From Castellaniella defragrans_A (GTDB taxonomy: Bacteria; Pseudomonadota; Gammaproteobacteria; Burkholderiales; Burkholderiaceae_B): a DNA stretch of 50,609 nucleotides. The notes under the pieces are model-generated. The model saw only the letters and a program-made list of their open reading frames with translations. It had not been told where the DNA came from and did no database searches. The stretch is taken from assembly GCF_040394755.1 (NCBI RefSeq), contig NZ_JBEBRQ010000018.1. One strand, written 5' to 3'. Shown piece after piece: positions 16,729 to 25,796 of this stretch. Both the position numbers and the translations under genes were made by a program. Numbering within the stretch: position 1 is the first letter of the stretch; every line of letters starts with the position of its first letter.

Positions 16729-17850
16729 ATGGCGGCTTATCGCTTCAAACCAAAGCTCAGGTCTGAGTGGCTCCTGGAAAAGCAGAACGGCGAGATTCTC
16801 GCCATGGGCGAGGTGCTGCAATTGCTCGCCGCCGTGGATGAGTGCGGTCATATCGCCGGGGCCTGTCAGGCGCGGGGCATTTCTTATCGCCATGCCTGGG
16901 GCATCCTGCGCAAGGCCGAGGAGGAGTTCCAGGTGGCCCTGATCGAAACCTCGCGGCGGCGCGGCTCGCGCCTGACGAGTTTCGCCCAGCACCTGTTGTG
17001 GGCTCACCGCCGCATCGACGCGCGGCTTGCTCCGACTTTCGAGAGCATCGCCTCTGAACTCCAGGACGAACTGCAGCGCCTTTATTCCGAGGAGCTCTCT
17101 GTCCTGCGCCTGCATGCGAGCCACGGTTTTGCCGTCGAGGGCTTGATGCGCCTGGCCAACGACCAGGACCTGATGCCGCTCGAACTGCGCTACCGCACCG
17201 CGATCGAGGCGCTGACCTCGCTGGATCGCCGGGAATGCGACCTGGCTGGCTTCCAGGTGCCGGTCGCCAAGTACGAAAAACCGATTCTGGAACGTTATGC
17301 GCGCTGGCTCGATCCCGACCGCATGCTGCTGCTGCACCTGGCCGAACGCAACACCGGCCTGTTCGTGCGGCCCGACAATCCCAAGAACATCCAGTCCATC
17401 TCCGACCTCGTGCGGCCGGATGTGCGTTTCGTCAATCGCCAGATCGGTTCCAGCACCCGTTTCCTGGTGAACCTGATGCTCGAGGATCTGGACATCGATC
17501 CCAACGATGTGCGCGGCTTCGATACCGGCGAATTCACGCACATGGCCATCGCCGCCCATATCGCCAGCGGCATGGCCGATGTTGGCATCGGCGTGGAAAC
17601 CGCGGCCTGGCGCTGTGGCCTGGCCTTCATTCCGCTGGCCAAGGAACGCTACTTTTTCGGGATCAACAAGGACCTGGTGGGGACCCACGCGCTGCAGCGC
17701 CTGCTCGACCTGATGAATGGCGAGGCCTATCAGGCCTACGTCAAGGATCTGGTGGGCTACGACAGCCGGCAGATGGGGCAGGTACAGACGCTGGAGCAGG
17801 CCTTCGGCGGCGATTTTCCCAGGATGCCGGACAACGTTCCCTTGGGCTGA
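16729..17850 (+). CDS. ModE-like HTH regulator with periplasmic-binding-protein-like effector domain, 373 aa
   Basis: Residues 1-about 110 form a ModE/LysR-type winged helix (LQLLAAVDECGHIAGACQARGISYRHAWGILR as the helix-turn-helix core, followed by LIETSRRRGSRLTSF). Residues about 130-350 resemble the PBP-like domain found in one-component regulators that sense molybdate-like or small anionic ligands. ATG 16729 is taken because GGAGGAG ends 3 bases upstream; an ATG at 16711 would place that site inside the gene. Its divergence from fdsGBA-fdhD-fdsD points to control of formate dehydrogenase, and the position matches genes called fdsR in relatives. Whether the ligand is formate, molybdate or something else is unknown. 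Confidence 0.82.
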   Translation: MAAYRFKPKLRSEWLLEKQNGEILAMGEVLQLLAAVDECGHIAGACQARGISYRHAWGILRKAEEEFQVALIETSRRRGSRLTSFAQHLLWAHRRIDARLAPTFESIASELQDELQRLYSEELSVLRLHASHGFAVEGLMRLANDQDLMPLELRYRTAIEALTSLDRRECDLAGFQVPVAKYEKPILERYARWLDPDRMLLLHLAERNTGLFVRPDNPKNIQSISDLVRPDVRFVNRQIGSSTRFLVNLMLEDLDIDPNDVRGFDTGEFTHMAIAAHIASGMADVGIGVETAAWRCGLAFIPLAKERYFFGINKDLVGTHALQRLLDLMNGEAYQAYVKDLVGYDSRQMGQVQTLEQAFGGDFPRMPDNVPLG

Positions 17851-17869
17851 TTCACCTGAGTGGGCCGTC

Positions 17870-17885
17870 TTGCCGTGGGCGGCAA
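17870..17885. terminator. Short hairpin between the convergent regulator and mutS genes
   Basis: TTGCCG (17870-17875) pairs with CGGCAA (17880-17885) around TGGG, in the 42-base gap between the two convergent stop codons. The stem is short and there is no U-run, so terminator function is only suggested by position. Confidence 0.3.
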
Positions 17886-17892
17886 ACCTGCA

Positions 17893-20484
17893 TCACAGGA
17901 AATCGCGGCGGAGCTGATACAGCAGATCGAGCGCCTCGCGCGGGCTGAGCGTATCCGGGTCCAGGGCCTGCAACGCCGCCTTGAGGGGGGCGTCCGGCTC
18001 CTCGTCCTCGTGCTCGACCTCCTGGATGAACAGCGCCAGTTGCGAGTCGGCGCGGTTGCGCGCCTCGAGCTCGGCCAGCTCGCGCCGGGCGTGGCGGATG
18101 ACCACCTGCGGGATTCCCGCGCGCTGGGCAACATGCAGGCCGTAGCTCTGGCTGGCCGGCCCCTTGCGCACCTCATGCAGAAAGACCACGCCATCGGCCG
18201 AATCGGCGGCGGCCAGATGCACGTTGACCGCGCCGTGGGCCTTTTCCGGCAGGCGCGTGATCTCGAAATAATGCGTGGCGAACAATACCAGGGCGCGGTT
18301 ATGCGTCAGCAGCCGGTGGGCGATGGCCCAGGCCAGCGCCAGACCGTCGTAGGTCGAAGTGCCGCGTCCGATCTCGTCCATCAGCACCAGGCTGTGCGGA
18401 GTGCTCGCGGCCAGGATCGCGCTCGCCTCCATCATTTCCATCATGAAGGTCGAGCGTCCGCCCGCCAGATCGTCGGCCGCGCCGATGCGGGTGAATATCC
18501 GGTCGATCGGACCGATTTCCGCCCTGCTCGCGGGCACATAGCTGCCCATGCGTGCGAGCAGCGCGATCAGCGCCACCTGGCGCATATAGGTCGACTTGCC
18601 GCCCATGTTCGGACCCGTGATCAGCAGCATGCGGTGGTCCGCGTCGATCAGGCAATCATTGGGCGTGAACACCTCGATACTGTGCTCGACCACGGGATGA
18701 CGACCCGCTTCGATCATCACCCTGGAGTCCGCGCACAGCGCCGGAGCCGCCCAGTCGTTGTCCAGCGCATGCCGCGCGAGGCTGGCGAGCGCATCGATGC
18801 GCGCCAGCGCCCCGGCGCTGCGCGCCAATGCCCCGGCGTGCGCCGCGATCTGTTCGAGCAGCGCGTCGAACAGGGCCTTTTCGCGGGCCAGGCCGCGCTC
18901 GCGCGCGGACAGGACCTTGTCCTCCCAGGCCTTGAGCTCGGGCGTGATGTAGCGTTCGGTGTTCTTGAGCGTCTGGCGGCGCCGGTAATCCGCGGGCACC
19001 TTGTCGGCCTGGCCGTGCGTCACCTCGATATAGAAACCGTGGACGCGGTTGTACTCGACCCGCAGATTGGCGATGCCGGTGCGCTCGCGTTCCCGCGCCT
19101 CGATGTCGAGGAGGAACTCGCCGCTGTCGCCGGCGAGCTTGCGCAGCGTGTCGAGCTCCTCGTCGTAACCCTCGGCGATCACGCCGCCTTCGCGGATCAT
19201 CAGGGCCGGCTCGGGCGCGATCGCCCGCATGAGCAGCTCGCGCAGCGCGGTATCGACCGGGATGTTCTGGATATAGCCCAGCAACATGCCGTCGGCCTTG
19301 AAATGGGTGTCGGCCAGGGCCGCGATCAGGGGCAGGTGATCGAGCGCCTCGCGCAGGCTCGCCAGCTCGCGCGGCCGGATCGTGCGCAGTGCCAGGCGGG
19401 TCGCCATGCGTTCGAGATCGGGCAGCGTATCCAGTGCCCGCGCCAGCTCGCGCAGCGCGGCCGCGGCATCCCCGCCGCGCGCCGACAGCAGCTGTGAGAT
19501 GGCGTCCTGGCGGGCCTGCGCCTTGGGATTCTCGCGCAGCGGCGCTTGTAGCCAGCGGCGCAACTGGCGGCTGCCCATCGGCGTGTGGCAGTGGTCGAGC
19601 GTGGAAAACAGCGTCGGCCCCTGGCCGTCGCCCAGCGATTCGGTCAACTCGAGATTGCGGCGGGTCGCCGGGTCCAGCACCACATAGTCGCCGCCCGCAT
19701 CCACCGAAAGCGTCTGCACATGGCTGAGCGTCTGGGACTGCGTGGCGCCCACATAGCGCAGCAGCGCGCCCGCCGCGCGCGTGGCCAGCGGCAGGGGATC
19801 GAGGCCGAACCCGCCCAGGACATCCACGCCGAAATGCGTCAGCAGAGTATCGCGCGCGCCGTCGGTTTCGAAATGCCATTCGGGCGCGCGGCTGATCGCC
19901 ATGTTGGCGGCGCCGGCGGGCGGCTCGGCGCGTTCCGCGCACAGCAGCTCCGCTGGCGCGATTCGCCCCAGCTCGGTATCGAGCATCGCGGGCGCGCATT
20001 CGCACACCTTGAATTCGCCATTGGCCAGATTCATCCAGGCGAGCCCGACCATTTCCCGCTGGCGTCCCTGGCCGGTCACGATCGCGGCGATGATCCGGTC
20101 CGACTTGGCGGGCAGCAGCGCGTCGTCGGTCAGCGTGCCCGGCGTCACCACCCGCACGATCCGGCGCTCGACCGGCCCCTTGCTGGCGGCGGGATCACCG
20201 ATCTGCTCGCAGATCGCGATCGATTCGCCCAGCGCCACCAGGCGCGCCAGGTAGCCCTCCATCGCATGAAAGGGCACGCCCGCCATCGGGATCGGCGCGC
20301 CGTTCGAGGTGCCGCGCTTGGTCAGCGTCAGGTTCAGCAGCCGCGCCCCGCGCTCGGCGTCCTCGTAGAACATCTCGTAGAAGTCGCCCATGCGGTAGAA
20401 CAGCAGATGCGAGCCCGCCTGCGCTTTCAGCGATAAATATTGCTGCATCATCGGCGTGTGGCCGGAAAGGTCGGGAGAAGTCAT
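17893..20484 (-). CDS. mutS: DNA mismatch repair protein MutS
   Basis: MutS binds mismatches and small loops as an ATP-controlled dimer and recruits MutL. The 863-residue protein has the N-terminal mismatch-reading motif with Phe-x-Glu in RMGDFYEMFYEDA (about 31-43), connector, lever and clamp regions, and the ATPase domain. The latter has Walker A ITGPNMGGKSTYMRQ (about 622-636), Walker B/signature LVLMDEIGRGTSTYDGLA and the conserved ATHYFE histidine. Start ATG 20484 has GGGAGAAG just upstream. No truncation or frameshift is seen. It stands alone between the ModE-like regulator and the helicase gene. Confidence 0.97.
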   Translation of the reverse strand: MTSPDLSGHTPMMQQYLSLKAQAGSHLLFYRMGDFYEMFYEDAERGARLLNLTLTKRGTSNGAPIPMAGVPFHAMEGYLARLVALGESIAICEQIGDPAASKGPVERRIVRVVTPGTLTDDALLPAKSDRIIAAIVTGQGRQREMVGLAWMNLANGEFKVCECAPAMLDTELGRIAPAELLCAERAEPPAGAANMAISRAPEWHFETDGARDTLLTHFGVDVLGGFGLDPLPLATRAAGALLRYVGATQSQTLSHVQTLSVDAGGDYVVLDPATRRNLELTESLGDGQGPTLFSTLDHCHTPMGSRQLRRWLQAPLRENPKAQARQDAISQLLSARGGDAAAALRELARALDTLPDLERMATRLALRTIRPRELASLREALDHLPLIAALADTHFKADGMLLGYIQNIPVDTALRELLMRAIAPEPALMIREGGVIAEGYDEELDTLRKLAGDSGEFLLDIEARERERTGIANLRVEYNRVHGFYIEVTHGQADKVPADYRRRQTLKNTERYITPELKAWEDKVLSARERGLAREKALFDALLEQIAAHAGALARSAGALARIDALASLARHALDNDWAAPALCADSRVMIEAGRHPVVEHSIEVFTPNDCLIDADHRMLLITGPNMGGKSTYMRQVALIALLARMGSYVPASRAEIGPIDRIFTRIGAADDLAGGRSTFMMEMMEASAILAASTPHSLVLMDEIGRGTSTYDGLALAWAIAHRLLTHNRALVLFATHYFEITRLPEKAHGAVNVHLAAADSADGVVFLHEVRKGPASQSYGLHVAQRAGIPQVVIRHARRELAELEARNRADSQLALFIQEVEHEDEEPDAPLKAALQALDPDTLSPREALDLLYQLRRDFL

Positions 20485-20712
20485 GGCGGCTTTGGATGTG
20501 CGAGGGTGTTGCGATGTGGTTCGGGATCGGCCTCCGGGGAGGAGGCATGGAACCCTTCATTGTACGGGGCGTTCGGTGGGGAAGCATTTCTTCGCTCGCT
20601 CCACTTTATGAGGTAATGGTGGCAAGATGATTCTTTATTAGTGAAACAGCAGCATTCGATATTCGGCACAGGAGCGAATTCGGATGCTGTTTTGGCACGA
20701 ATAAGGAACGGT

Positions 20713-23427
20713 ATGATTTCTATCCATATGGGTGGCGAGGACAAGACCGCGCAGATCAGCGACTGGGTGATTTACTGGAGCGACAAGTACGAAACCTTGC
20801 AGCTGACATGCTATTTCCCATCCAGGAAAACCTACACGCGGCCGCTCAGTGATTGTTGCATCGTCCCTGCTCGTGACTTGGGTGAGATGTTGCTGGCAAA
20901 GCCTGGCAGCGCGATTGCCAAGCCCATCAAAAAGGCGACGATCTACGGCGAGCGGTATGCCGTCGTGCATTATCCGGATTCTGATCAACCCTACGTTTAC
21001 AAGTTGGACGGTCTCCAGTTTGTCGCGCAGACGGCAATGAAGGAAGCGCCGGTCTTTCGCTATTTCACTGCTGTGGCAAATGCCCGGGAAGACCACGCGG
21101 GTTCGGGGGACCAGCAAGCGATCGCCGCCAATGTCGTGCGCCAGCTTGGCAAGCTTTCCGCCCGCGCCGATACCGCCTTACATGCTTATTGCACGGGGCA
21201 GAACGAAGCGCGGGAGCCTGGTGGGAGTCTGATCTATCCGTTCGGCGTCAACGAAAGCCAGCTCACGGCGGTCGAGCAGGCTTTCAGTGCGCAGATCAGC
21301 GTGATCGAAGGCCCGCCGGGGACCGGCAAGACTCAGACCATCTTGAATATCCTCGCCAATATCCTGCTGCGTGGTCAAACGGTCGCGGTGCTGTCCAACA
21401 ACAATGCGGCGGTGACGAACGTCTACGAAAAGCTGGAGAAATTCGGTCTGGGCCACTTGGTCGCCAAACTCGGCAGCAAGGAAAATCGAGAGGCCTTCTT
21501 CGCCAACCCGCCGCCTTGGCCATTGACTGAACCAGAGCCCGCTGCGACCATGGACGAGATCCAGTCGATGCTGGCGCAGTTGAAGCAGTATCTGCACGAT
21601 CACAACAGGGCGGCGCAACTGCAGATGGAAATCGATGAATTGAGCATCGAGCGGCGTCATCTCCTCCAGTGGCAGGAGGACAGCGGGGTGCGAGCTTGCG
21701 CCTCTTTGGATAAGTACAGATTATCCCCGAGCAAGGCGGCGGACCTGATGGCTTACCTATCTTATCTTGGCGAGCGGCGCATTCGGCTCAAAGACCGCAT
21801 CGAGATGCTGTTGAACTTCAGGATTTTCCGCGTCGGGCCTTTTGCGTTGGGCGGTGCGCGGCAGTCCGCCTTTCATGCCCTGCAAATGTACTATTACGAC
21901 AAGGTGCTGCGGGACAAGGAAGCTGCCCTGTTGGCTTGCCGAGAGTCGTTGGCGCATGGGCATTTCATGGCTTTGCTGGATGCATTGACGACGGCGTCGA
22001 TGCGCTACCTGAAGCGCTACCTGTATGCGCAGGGCAAGGCATCGGACGCCTTTGATGCGCAGACGTACCGTCAGCGGTTCGATGCTTTCGTGCAGCGCTT
22101 TCCAATTCTTGGCAGCAGCACACACTCTATCGTCAATTCGATCGCGCCGGGGGCGGTCCTCGATTATGTGATCATCGACGAAGCCTCGCAGCAGGATATC
22201 GTGCCGGGCATCCTGGCGCTGGGTTGTGCGAAGAACCTGATTGTCGTTGGCGACAGCCGCCAGTTGGCGCATATTCCGGTTGCTCTGGGCCTCCCAGCCC
22301 CCGCCGATGTCTATGATTGCGAGCGCTACAGTTTGCTCGATTCGTGCATCGGCGTGTTCAAGGATGCTTTGCCCAGGACTTTGCTGAAAGAGCATTATCG
22401 TTGCCATCCCAGGATCATCCAGTTCTGCAATCAACAGTTCTATGACAACGCATTGGTGCCGATGACTCAGGACAACGGTGAAGCATCCTTGCGCCTGGTG
22501 GTGACCGCCAAAGGCAACCATGCCCACCGGAATACCAATCTCAGGGAGCTGGACTCTTTGCTGAAACTGCTCGACGAAGATGGCGAGCCCATCGAGCTGG
22601 GCAGTGATGGCCGAGGTTTCATTGCGCCTTTCAGGGCGCAGGCCGTTCTTTCGGGTACGTGCTTGCCAGCGGATTTTGTCAAGGACACGGTGCACAAGTT
22701 CCAGGGCCGGGAATGCGACGAAATAGTTTTCTCCACCGTATTGGACAAGAAGCGTCATAACCAGGATCGCAAGCGGCTGGAGTTCGTCGACGATCCGCGC
22801 ATGGTCAATGTGGCGGTGTCTCGGGCCAAACACCGATTTACCTTGGTGACGGGTGACGAGGTGTTCTCCGCAAGCAATGGTCACATTGCGGCTTTGATAC
22901 GCTATATCGAGTATTACGCGCAGGGTGAGCAGATCGTGCGTGCGCCCGTGGTGTCGGCGTTTGATTTATTGTACAGAGAGTACGATCAATCCCTGGCGCG
23001 GCTTCAGGCCAGATTGCGCCCCGAAGATTCCCAATACAGATCCGAACAGATTGTGGCGCAATTGTTAAGGGAGGCCCTGTCCGATGTGTCGTGCCGGGTG
23101 CTGATGTGTCACGCCCAGGTTCCGCTGGATCAGGTTGCCGCATTGACCAATCCCGCCTTGACGGAGCGGGAGCGGGCATTCATGCGCAACGGTGCCAGTT
23201 GTGATTTCGTGCTGTATTTCAAGGTGGGCAAGAAACCGCTGGGAGTGATCGAAGTCGATGGCGGCTCTCACGACAAGCCAGAGCAAGTGGCTCGGGACGC
23301 TTTGAAAAACAGCATCCTGGAAAAAAGCGATATTCCGATTCTGCGCTTGCGCACCGTTGAGAGCCACATCGAAGAAAAGATCGCCGGGTTTCTGGGGCGG
23401 TGGGTGGGTACTGCCCCGGGAATCTGA
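20713..23427 (+). CDS. SF1 (UPF1-like) helicase with C-terminal DUF2726/PD-(D/E)XK-like domain, about 904 aa
   Basis: Helicase motifs, numbered from ATG 20713: Walker A GPPGTGKTQT (about 200-209), the SNNNAAVTNV motif Ia region, DEAD-like VIIDEASQQD (about 485-494), GDSRQLAHIP motif III, HKFQGRECDEIVFS motif V (about 661) and VAVSRAKHRFTLVTGD motif VI (about 698). An accessory insertion (about 280-450) separates the N-terminal motifs. The tail (about 770-904) contains CDFVLYFKVGKKPLGVIEVDGGSH and later LRLRT, a pattern like DUF2726 and other PD-(D/E)XK nucleases. ATG 20713 is preferred for its AAGGAA site; the frame opens at GTG 20641, adding 24 residues. AT-richer codon use and isolation between mutS and badR suggest horizontal acquisition. 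A DNA-processing or phage-defence role is inference. Confidence 0.82.
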   Translation: MISIHMGGEDKTAQISDWVIYWSDKYETLQLTCYFPSRKTYTRPLSDCCIVPARDLGEMLLAKPGSAIAKPIKKATIYGERYAVVHYPDSDQPYVYKLDGLQFVAQTAMKEAPVFRYFTAVANAREDHAGSGDQQAIAANVVRQLGKLSARADTALHAYCTGQNEAREPGGSLIYPFGVNESQLTAVEQAFSAQISVIEGPPGTGKTQTILNILANILLRGQTVAVLSNNNAAVTNVYEKLEKFGLGHLVAKLGSKENREAFFANPPPWPLTEPEPAATMDEIQSMLAQLKQYLHDHNRAAQLQMEIDELSIERRHLLQWQEDSGVRACASLDKYRLSPSKAADLMAYLSYLGERRIRLKDRIEMLLNFRIFRVGPFALGGARQSAFHALQMYYYDKVLRDKEAALLACRESLAHGHFMALLDALTTASMRYLKRYLYAQGKASDAFDAQTYRQRFDAFVQRFPILGSSTHSIVNSIAPGAVLDYVIIDEASQQDIVPGILALGCAKNLIVVGDSRQLAHIPVALGLPAPADVYDCERYSLLDSCIGVFKDALPRTLLKEHYRCHPRIIQFCNQQFYDNALVPMTQDNGEASLRLVVTAKGNHAHRNTNLRELDSLLKLLDEDGEPIELGSDGRGFIAPFRAQAVLSGTCLPADFVKDTVHKFQGRECDEIVFSTVLDKKRHNQDRKRLEFVDDPRMVNVAVSRAKHRFTLVTGDEVFSASNGHIAALIRYIEYYAQGEQIVRAPVVSAFDLLYREYDQSLARLQARLRPEDSQYRSEQIVAQLLREALSDVSCRVLMCHAQVPLDQVAALTNPALTERERAFMRNGASCDFVLYFKVGKKPLGVIEVDGGSHDKPEQVARDALKNSILEKSDIPILRLRTVESHIEEKIAGFLGRWVGTAPGI

Positions 23428-23499
23428 GCGATGCGGATCGCGCAGACGAACTGATGGCGCATATGTCTCTGGGCCGGGCGGTGTGTGTTGGCCACCTCC

Positions 23500-24027
23500 T
23501 TACTCCGATCTGCTCGAAGCATCCTCGTTATTTCCCCCGTTGACCCAATCCGTGTCGAGCCGCTTCATGTTCTCCAGCATCTTCAGCAGGTAGTGCAGCA
23601 TGTGGGCAACGTCGTTGATCGAAAAGTCGCCCAGGATTTCCTCGTAGTACGCCAGGATCTTCGGGGTGGCCAGGGCGTGCCATACGTGCTGACCAGACTC
23701 GGTCATCGTCACCAGGCGCGACCGGCGATCATTGCCATCCGGGGCAACGCTCACGTGTCCATCGCGTTCCATCCGGCTGATGAGGCCGGACAGGTTTTGC
23801 CGGCTCACCATCAGGTACTTGGCCAGGTCGCCAATACTCATCCCCCCTTTGGCCTGCTCTCGCGACAGCGCGCCCAGTACGGCCCACTGCTGTGTCGTCA
23901 GCCCTTCCTTTTCCACTGCTCGCGAGCCTGTTTTATGCAACATGTTTGCACATTGATAGAGCCTGAAGAATAGCCTGTTGGCAAGTTCGAGCTTGGGTTG
24001 CAGAGGTGGTTTATTAGGGTTAATCAT
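23500..24027 (-). CDS. badR: MarR-family regulator, BadR-like
   Basis: A 175-residue MarR winged-helix protein: dimer helices at both ends, HTH at about 43-90 (LTTQQWAVLGALS, then MSIGDLAKYLMVSRQNLSGLISRMERDG) and a wing with NDRRSRLVTMT. It is divergent from badH-badI-aliB-aliA-badK. In Rhodopseudomonas palustris the MarR protein BadR represses the same gene set and is relieved by 2-ketocyclohexanecarboxyl-CoA. The symbol rests on family plus context, not on an alignment. It probably controls the promoter at 24052-24080 and its own gene. Confidence 0.8.
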   Translation of the reverse strand: MINPNKPPLQPKLELANRLFFRLYQCANMLHKTGSRAVEKEGLTTQQWAVLGALSREQAKGGMSIGDLAKYLMVSRQNLSGLISRMERDGHVSVAPDGNDRRSRLVTMTESGQHVWHALATPKILAYYEEILGDFSINDVAHMLHYLLKMLENMKRLDTDWVNGGNNEDASSRSE

Positions 24028-24051
24028 GATGTTTTTTTAACCAGGGTAGGC

Positions 24052-24080
24052 TTGTGTTCGTAGTGGGCACAATCTAGAAT
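24052..24080 (+). promoter_or_regulatory. Candidate sigma-70 promoter of the badH operon
   Basis: TTGTGT (24052-24057) and TAGAAT (24075-24080) are separated by exactly 17 bases, pointing towards badH. Transcription would start near 24087, giving a leader of about 97 bases. It is the best-matching promoter I found in the badR-badH gap. Confidence 0.55.
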
Positions 24081-24085
24081 TGCGT

Positions 24086-24095
24086 CAATATATTG
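24086..24095. promoter_or_regulatory. Palindrome CAATATATTG over the predicted badH transcription start
   Basis: A perfect 10-base palindrome lies 6 bases after the candidate -10 box, where a bound MarR-type dimer would block initiation. It is shorter than many MarR operators (16-20 bases), and flanking symmetry is not clear, so the call is tentative. Confidence 0.4.
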
Positions 24096-24183
24096 TTCTA
24101 AATCGGCCGCGGCACGCTTGGTGATCAGCATGCCGGATTATCGGTTAACCCCACCCACCCTGACAACCTCGAAAGGACATGCA

Positions 24184-24951
24184 ATGAAACGATTCGAACA
24201 CAAGACCATCGTCGTGACGGGCGGTGGCGGCGGTATCGGCGGGGCGACCTGCCTGCGGTTTGGCAAGGAGGGCGGGCGCGTCGCGGTGTTCGACCTCAAC
24301 CTCGATGCGGCCGAAAAGGTCGCGGCGCAGATCCGCGCCGAGGGGGGGGCGGCGCAGGCGTTCCTGTGCGACATCACGAATCGCGCCAGCGTCGATGCCG
24401 CGGTTGCCGCTGCCGAGGAAAAACTCGGCCCGATCGATGTGCTCGTGAACAACGCCGGTTGGGATGTGTTCAAGCCGTTCACCAAGACCGAACCGGCGCA
24501 ATGGGACAAGCTGATCGCCATCAATCTCACCGGCATGTTGCATATGCACCATGCGGTGCTGCCGGGCATGGCGGCGCGTAAATCAGGACGCATTGTCAAC
24601 ATTGCATCCGATGCGGCGCGTGTCGGCTCCAGCGGCGAGGCGGTGTACGCCGCATGCAAGGGCGGCCTGGTGGCGTTCTCCAAGACCATCGCCCGCGAGC
24701 ATGCGCGTCACGGCATCACGGTGAATGTCGTGTGCCCCGGTCCGACCGATACGGCGCTGTTCGCTGAATACAAGGAGGGTGCGGGCAATCCAGAAAAGCT
24801 GATGGAGGCATTCACCCGCTCCATTCCCCTCGGGCGTATCGGTCAGCCCCAGGACCTGCCGGGCGCCATCCTGTTCTTTGCCAGCGAGGACGCCGCTTTT
24901 GTCACTGGCCAGGTCCTCAGTGTCTCTGGCGGCCTGACCATGAACGGCTGA
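24184..24951 (+). CDS. badH: 2-hydroxycyclohexanecarboxyl-CoA dehydrogenase (SDR)
   Basis: A 255-residue short-chain dehydrogenase that oxidises 2-hydroxycyclohexane-1-carboxyl-CoA to the 2-keto thioester. NAD-binding TGGGGGIGG (12-20), NNAG (89-92), Ser142 and the catalytic YAACK (Tyr155, Lys159) are present. Length and stretches such as DVFKPFTKTEP, HMHHAVLPGM, SDAARVGSSGEAVYAACKG and the end GQVLSVSGGLTMNG match the R. palustris BadH I remember almost word for word. ATG 24184 has AAAGGA upstream. It is the first gene of the catabolic operon, 46 bases before badI. Confidence 0.93.
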   Translation: MKRFEHKTIVVTGGGGGIGGATCLRFGKEGGRVAVFDLNLDAAEKVAAQIRAEGGAAQAFLCDITNRASVDAAVAAAEEKLGPIDVLVNNAGWDVFKPFTKTEPAQWDKLIAINLTGMLHMHHAVLPGMAARKSGRIVNIASDAARVGSSGEAVYAACKGGLVAFSKTIAREHARHGITVNVVCPGPTDTALFAEYKEGAGNPEKLMEAFTRSIPLGRIGQPQDLPGAILFFASEDAAFVTGQVLSVSGGLTMNG

Positions 24952-24997
24952 GCCCGGCGTTGGCAATTCCTTTTTCCATTTTTTAAAAGACGAGATC

Positions 24998-25780
24998 ATG
25001 AATTTCGAAGACATCCTGTATGAAGTGCGCAATGGCGTGGCCTGGATCATCATCAACCGCCCCGACAAGATGAACGCCTTTCGTGGCCAGACCTGCGACG
25101 AGATCATTCGCGCGCTGAACAAGGCGGGCTATGACCGCGCCGTGGGCGCGATCGTGCTGGCCGGCGCGGGTGACCGCGCCTTCTGCACCGGCGGCGATCA
25201 GTCGGCGCACGATGGCAATTACGACGGACGCGGCACCATCGGCCTGCCGATGGAGGAATTGCATACCGCCATCCGCGACGTGCCCAAGCCTGTGATCGCG
25301 CGCGTGCAGGGCTTTGCCATCGGCGGCGGAAATGTGCTGGCGACCATCTGCGACCTGACCATCTGCTCGGACAAGGCGCAGTTCGGCCAGGTCGGCCCCA
25401 AGATGGGTTCGGTCGATCCCGGCTACGGCACGGCCTTCCTGGCGCGTGTCGTCGGCGAAAAGAAGGCGCGCGAGATCTGGTACCTGAACCGCCGCTACAG
25501 CGGTGAGGAGGCCGTGGCCATCGGCCTGGCGAACTTCTGCTTCCCGCATGACCAGCTCGATGCCGAGGTGCAAAAAATCGGCGAGGAACTCTGCCAGCGC
25601 AGCCCCACGGCCCTGGCCATCGCCAAGCGCAGCTTCAATGCCGATACCGCGCACCAGGCGGGCATTGCCGGCCTGGGCATGTATGCCCTCAAGCTGTTCT
25701 ATGACACCGACGAGTCGCGCGAGGGTGTCAACGCCCTGAAGGAAAAGCGCAAGCCCGAGTTCCGCAAGTTCTTCAAATAA
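24998..25780 (+). CDS. badI: 2-ketocyclohexanecarboxyl-CoA hydrolase (ring opening)
   Basis: BadI, a crotonase-superfamily enzyme, opens the ring by a reverse-Dieckmann reaction to give pimeloyl-CoA. The 260-residue product has the MenB-like FCTGGDQSAHDGNY, the oxyanion glycine region GFAIGGGNVLA, and Ser138/Asp140 in KMGSVDPGYG with Tyr235 in LKLFYDTD. These are the positions I recall being reported for catalysis in BadI. Length is exactly that of the R. palustris enzyme. It sits between badH and aliB, with 16 bases before the latter. Confidence 0.93.
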   Translation: MNFEDILYEVRNGVAWIIINRPDKMNAFRGQTCDEIIRALNKAGYDRAVGAIVLAGAGDRAFCTGGDQSAHDGNYDGRGTIGLPMEELHTAIRDVPKPVIARVQGFAIGGGNVLATICDLTICSDKAQFGQVGPKMGSVDPGYGTAFLARVVGEKKAREIWYLNRRYSGEEAVAIGLANFCFPHDQLDAEVQKIGEELCQRSPTALAIAKRSFNADTAHQAGIAGLGMYALKLFYDTDESREGVNALKEKRKPEFRKFFK

Positions 25781-25796
25781 GCAGGGAGCGCGTGCG

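Noticed and set aside
17860..19497. 545-codon frame opposite mutS
   Set aside because: MutS is complete on the other strand; the shadow has no motifs.
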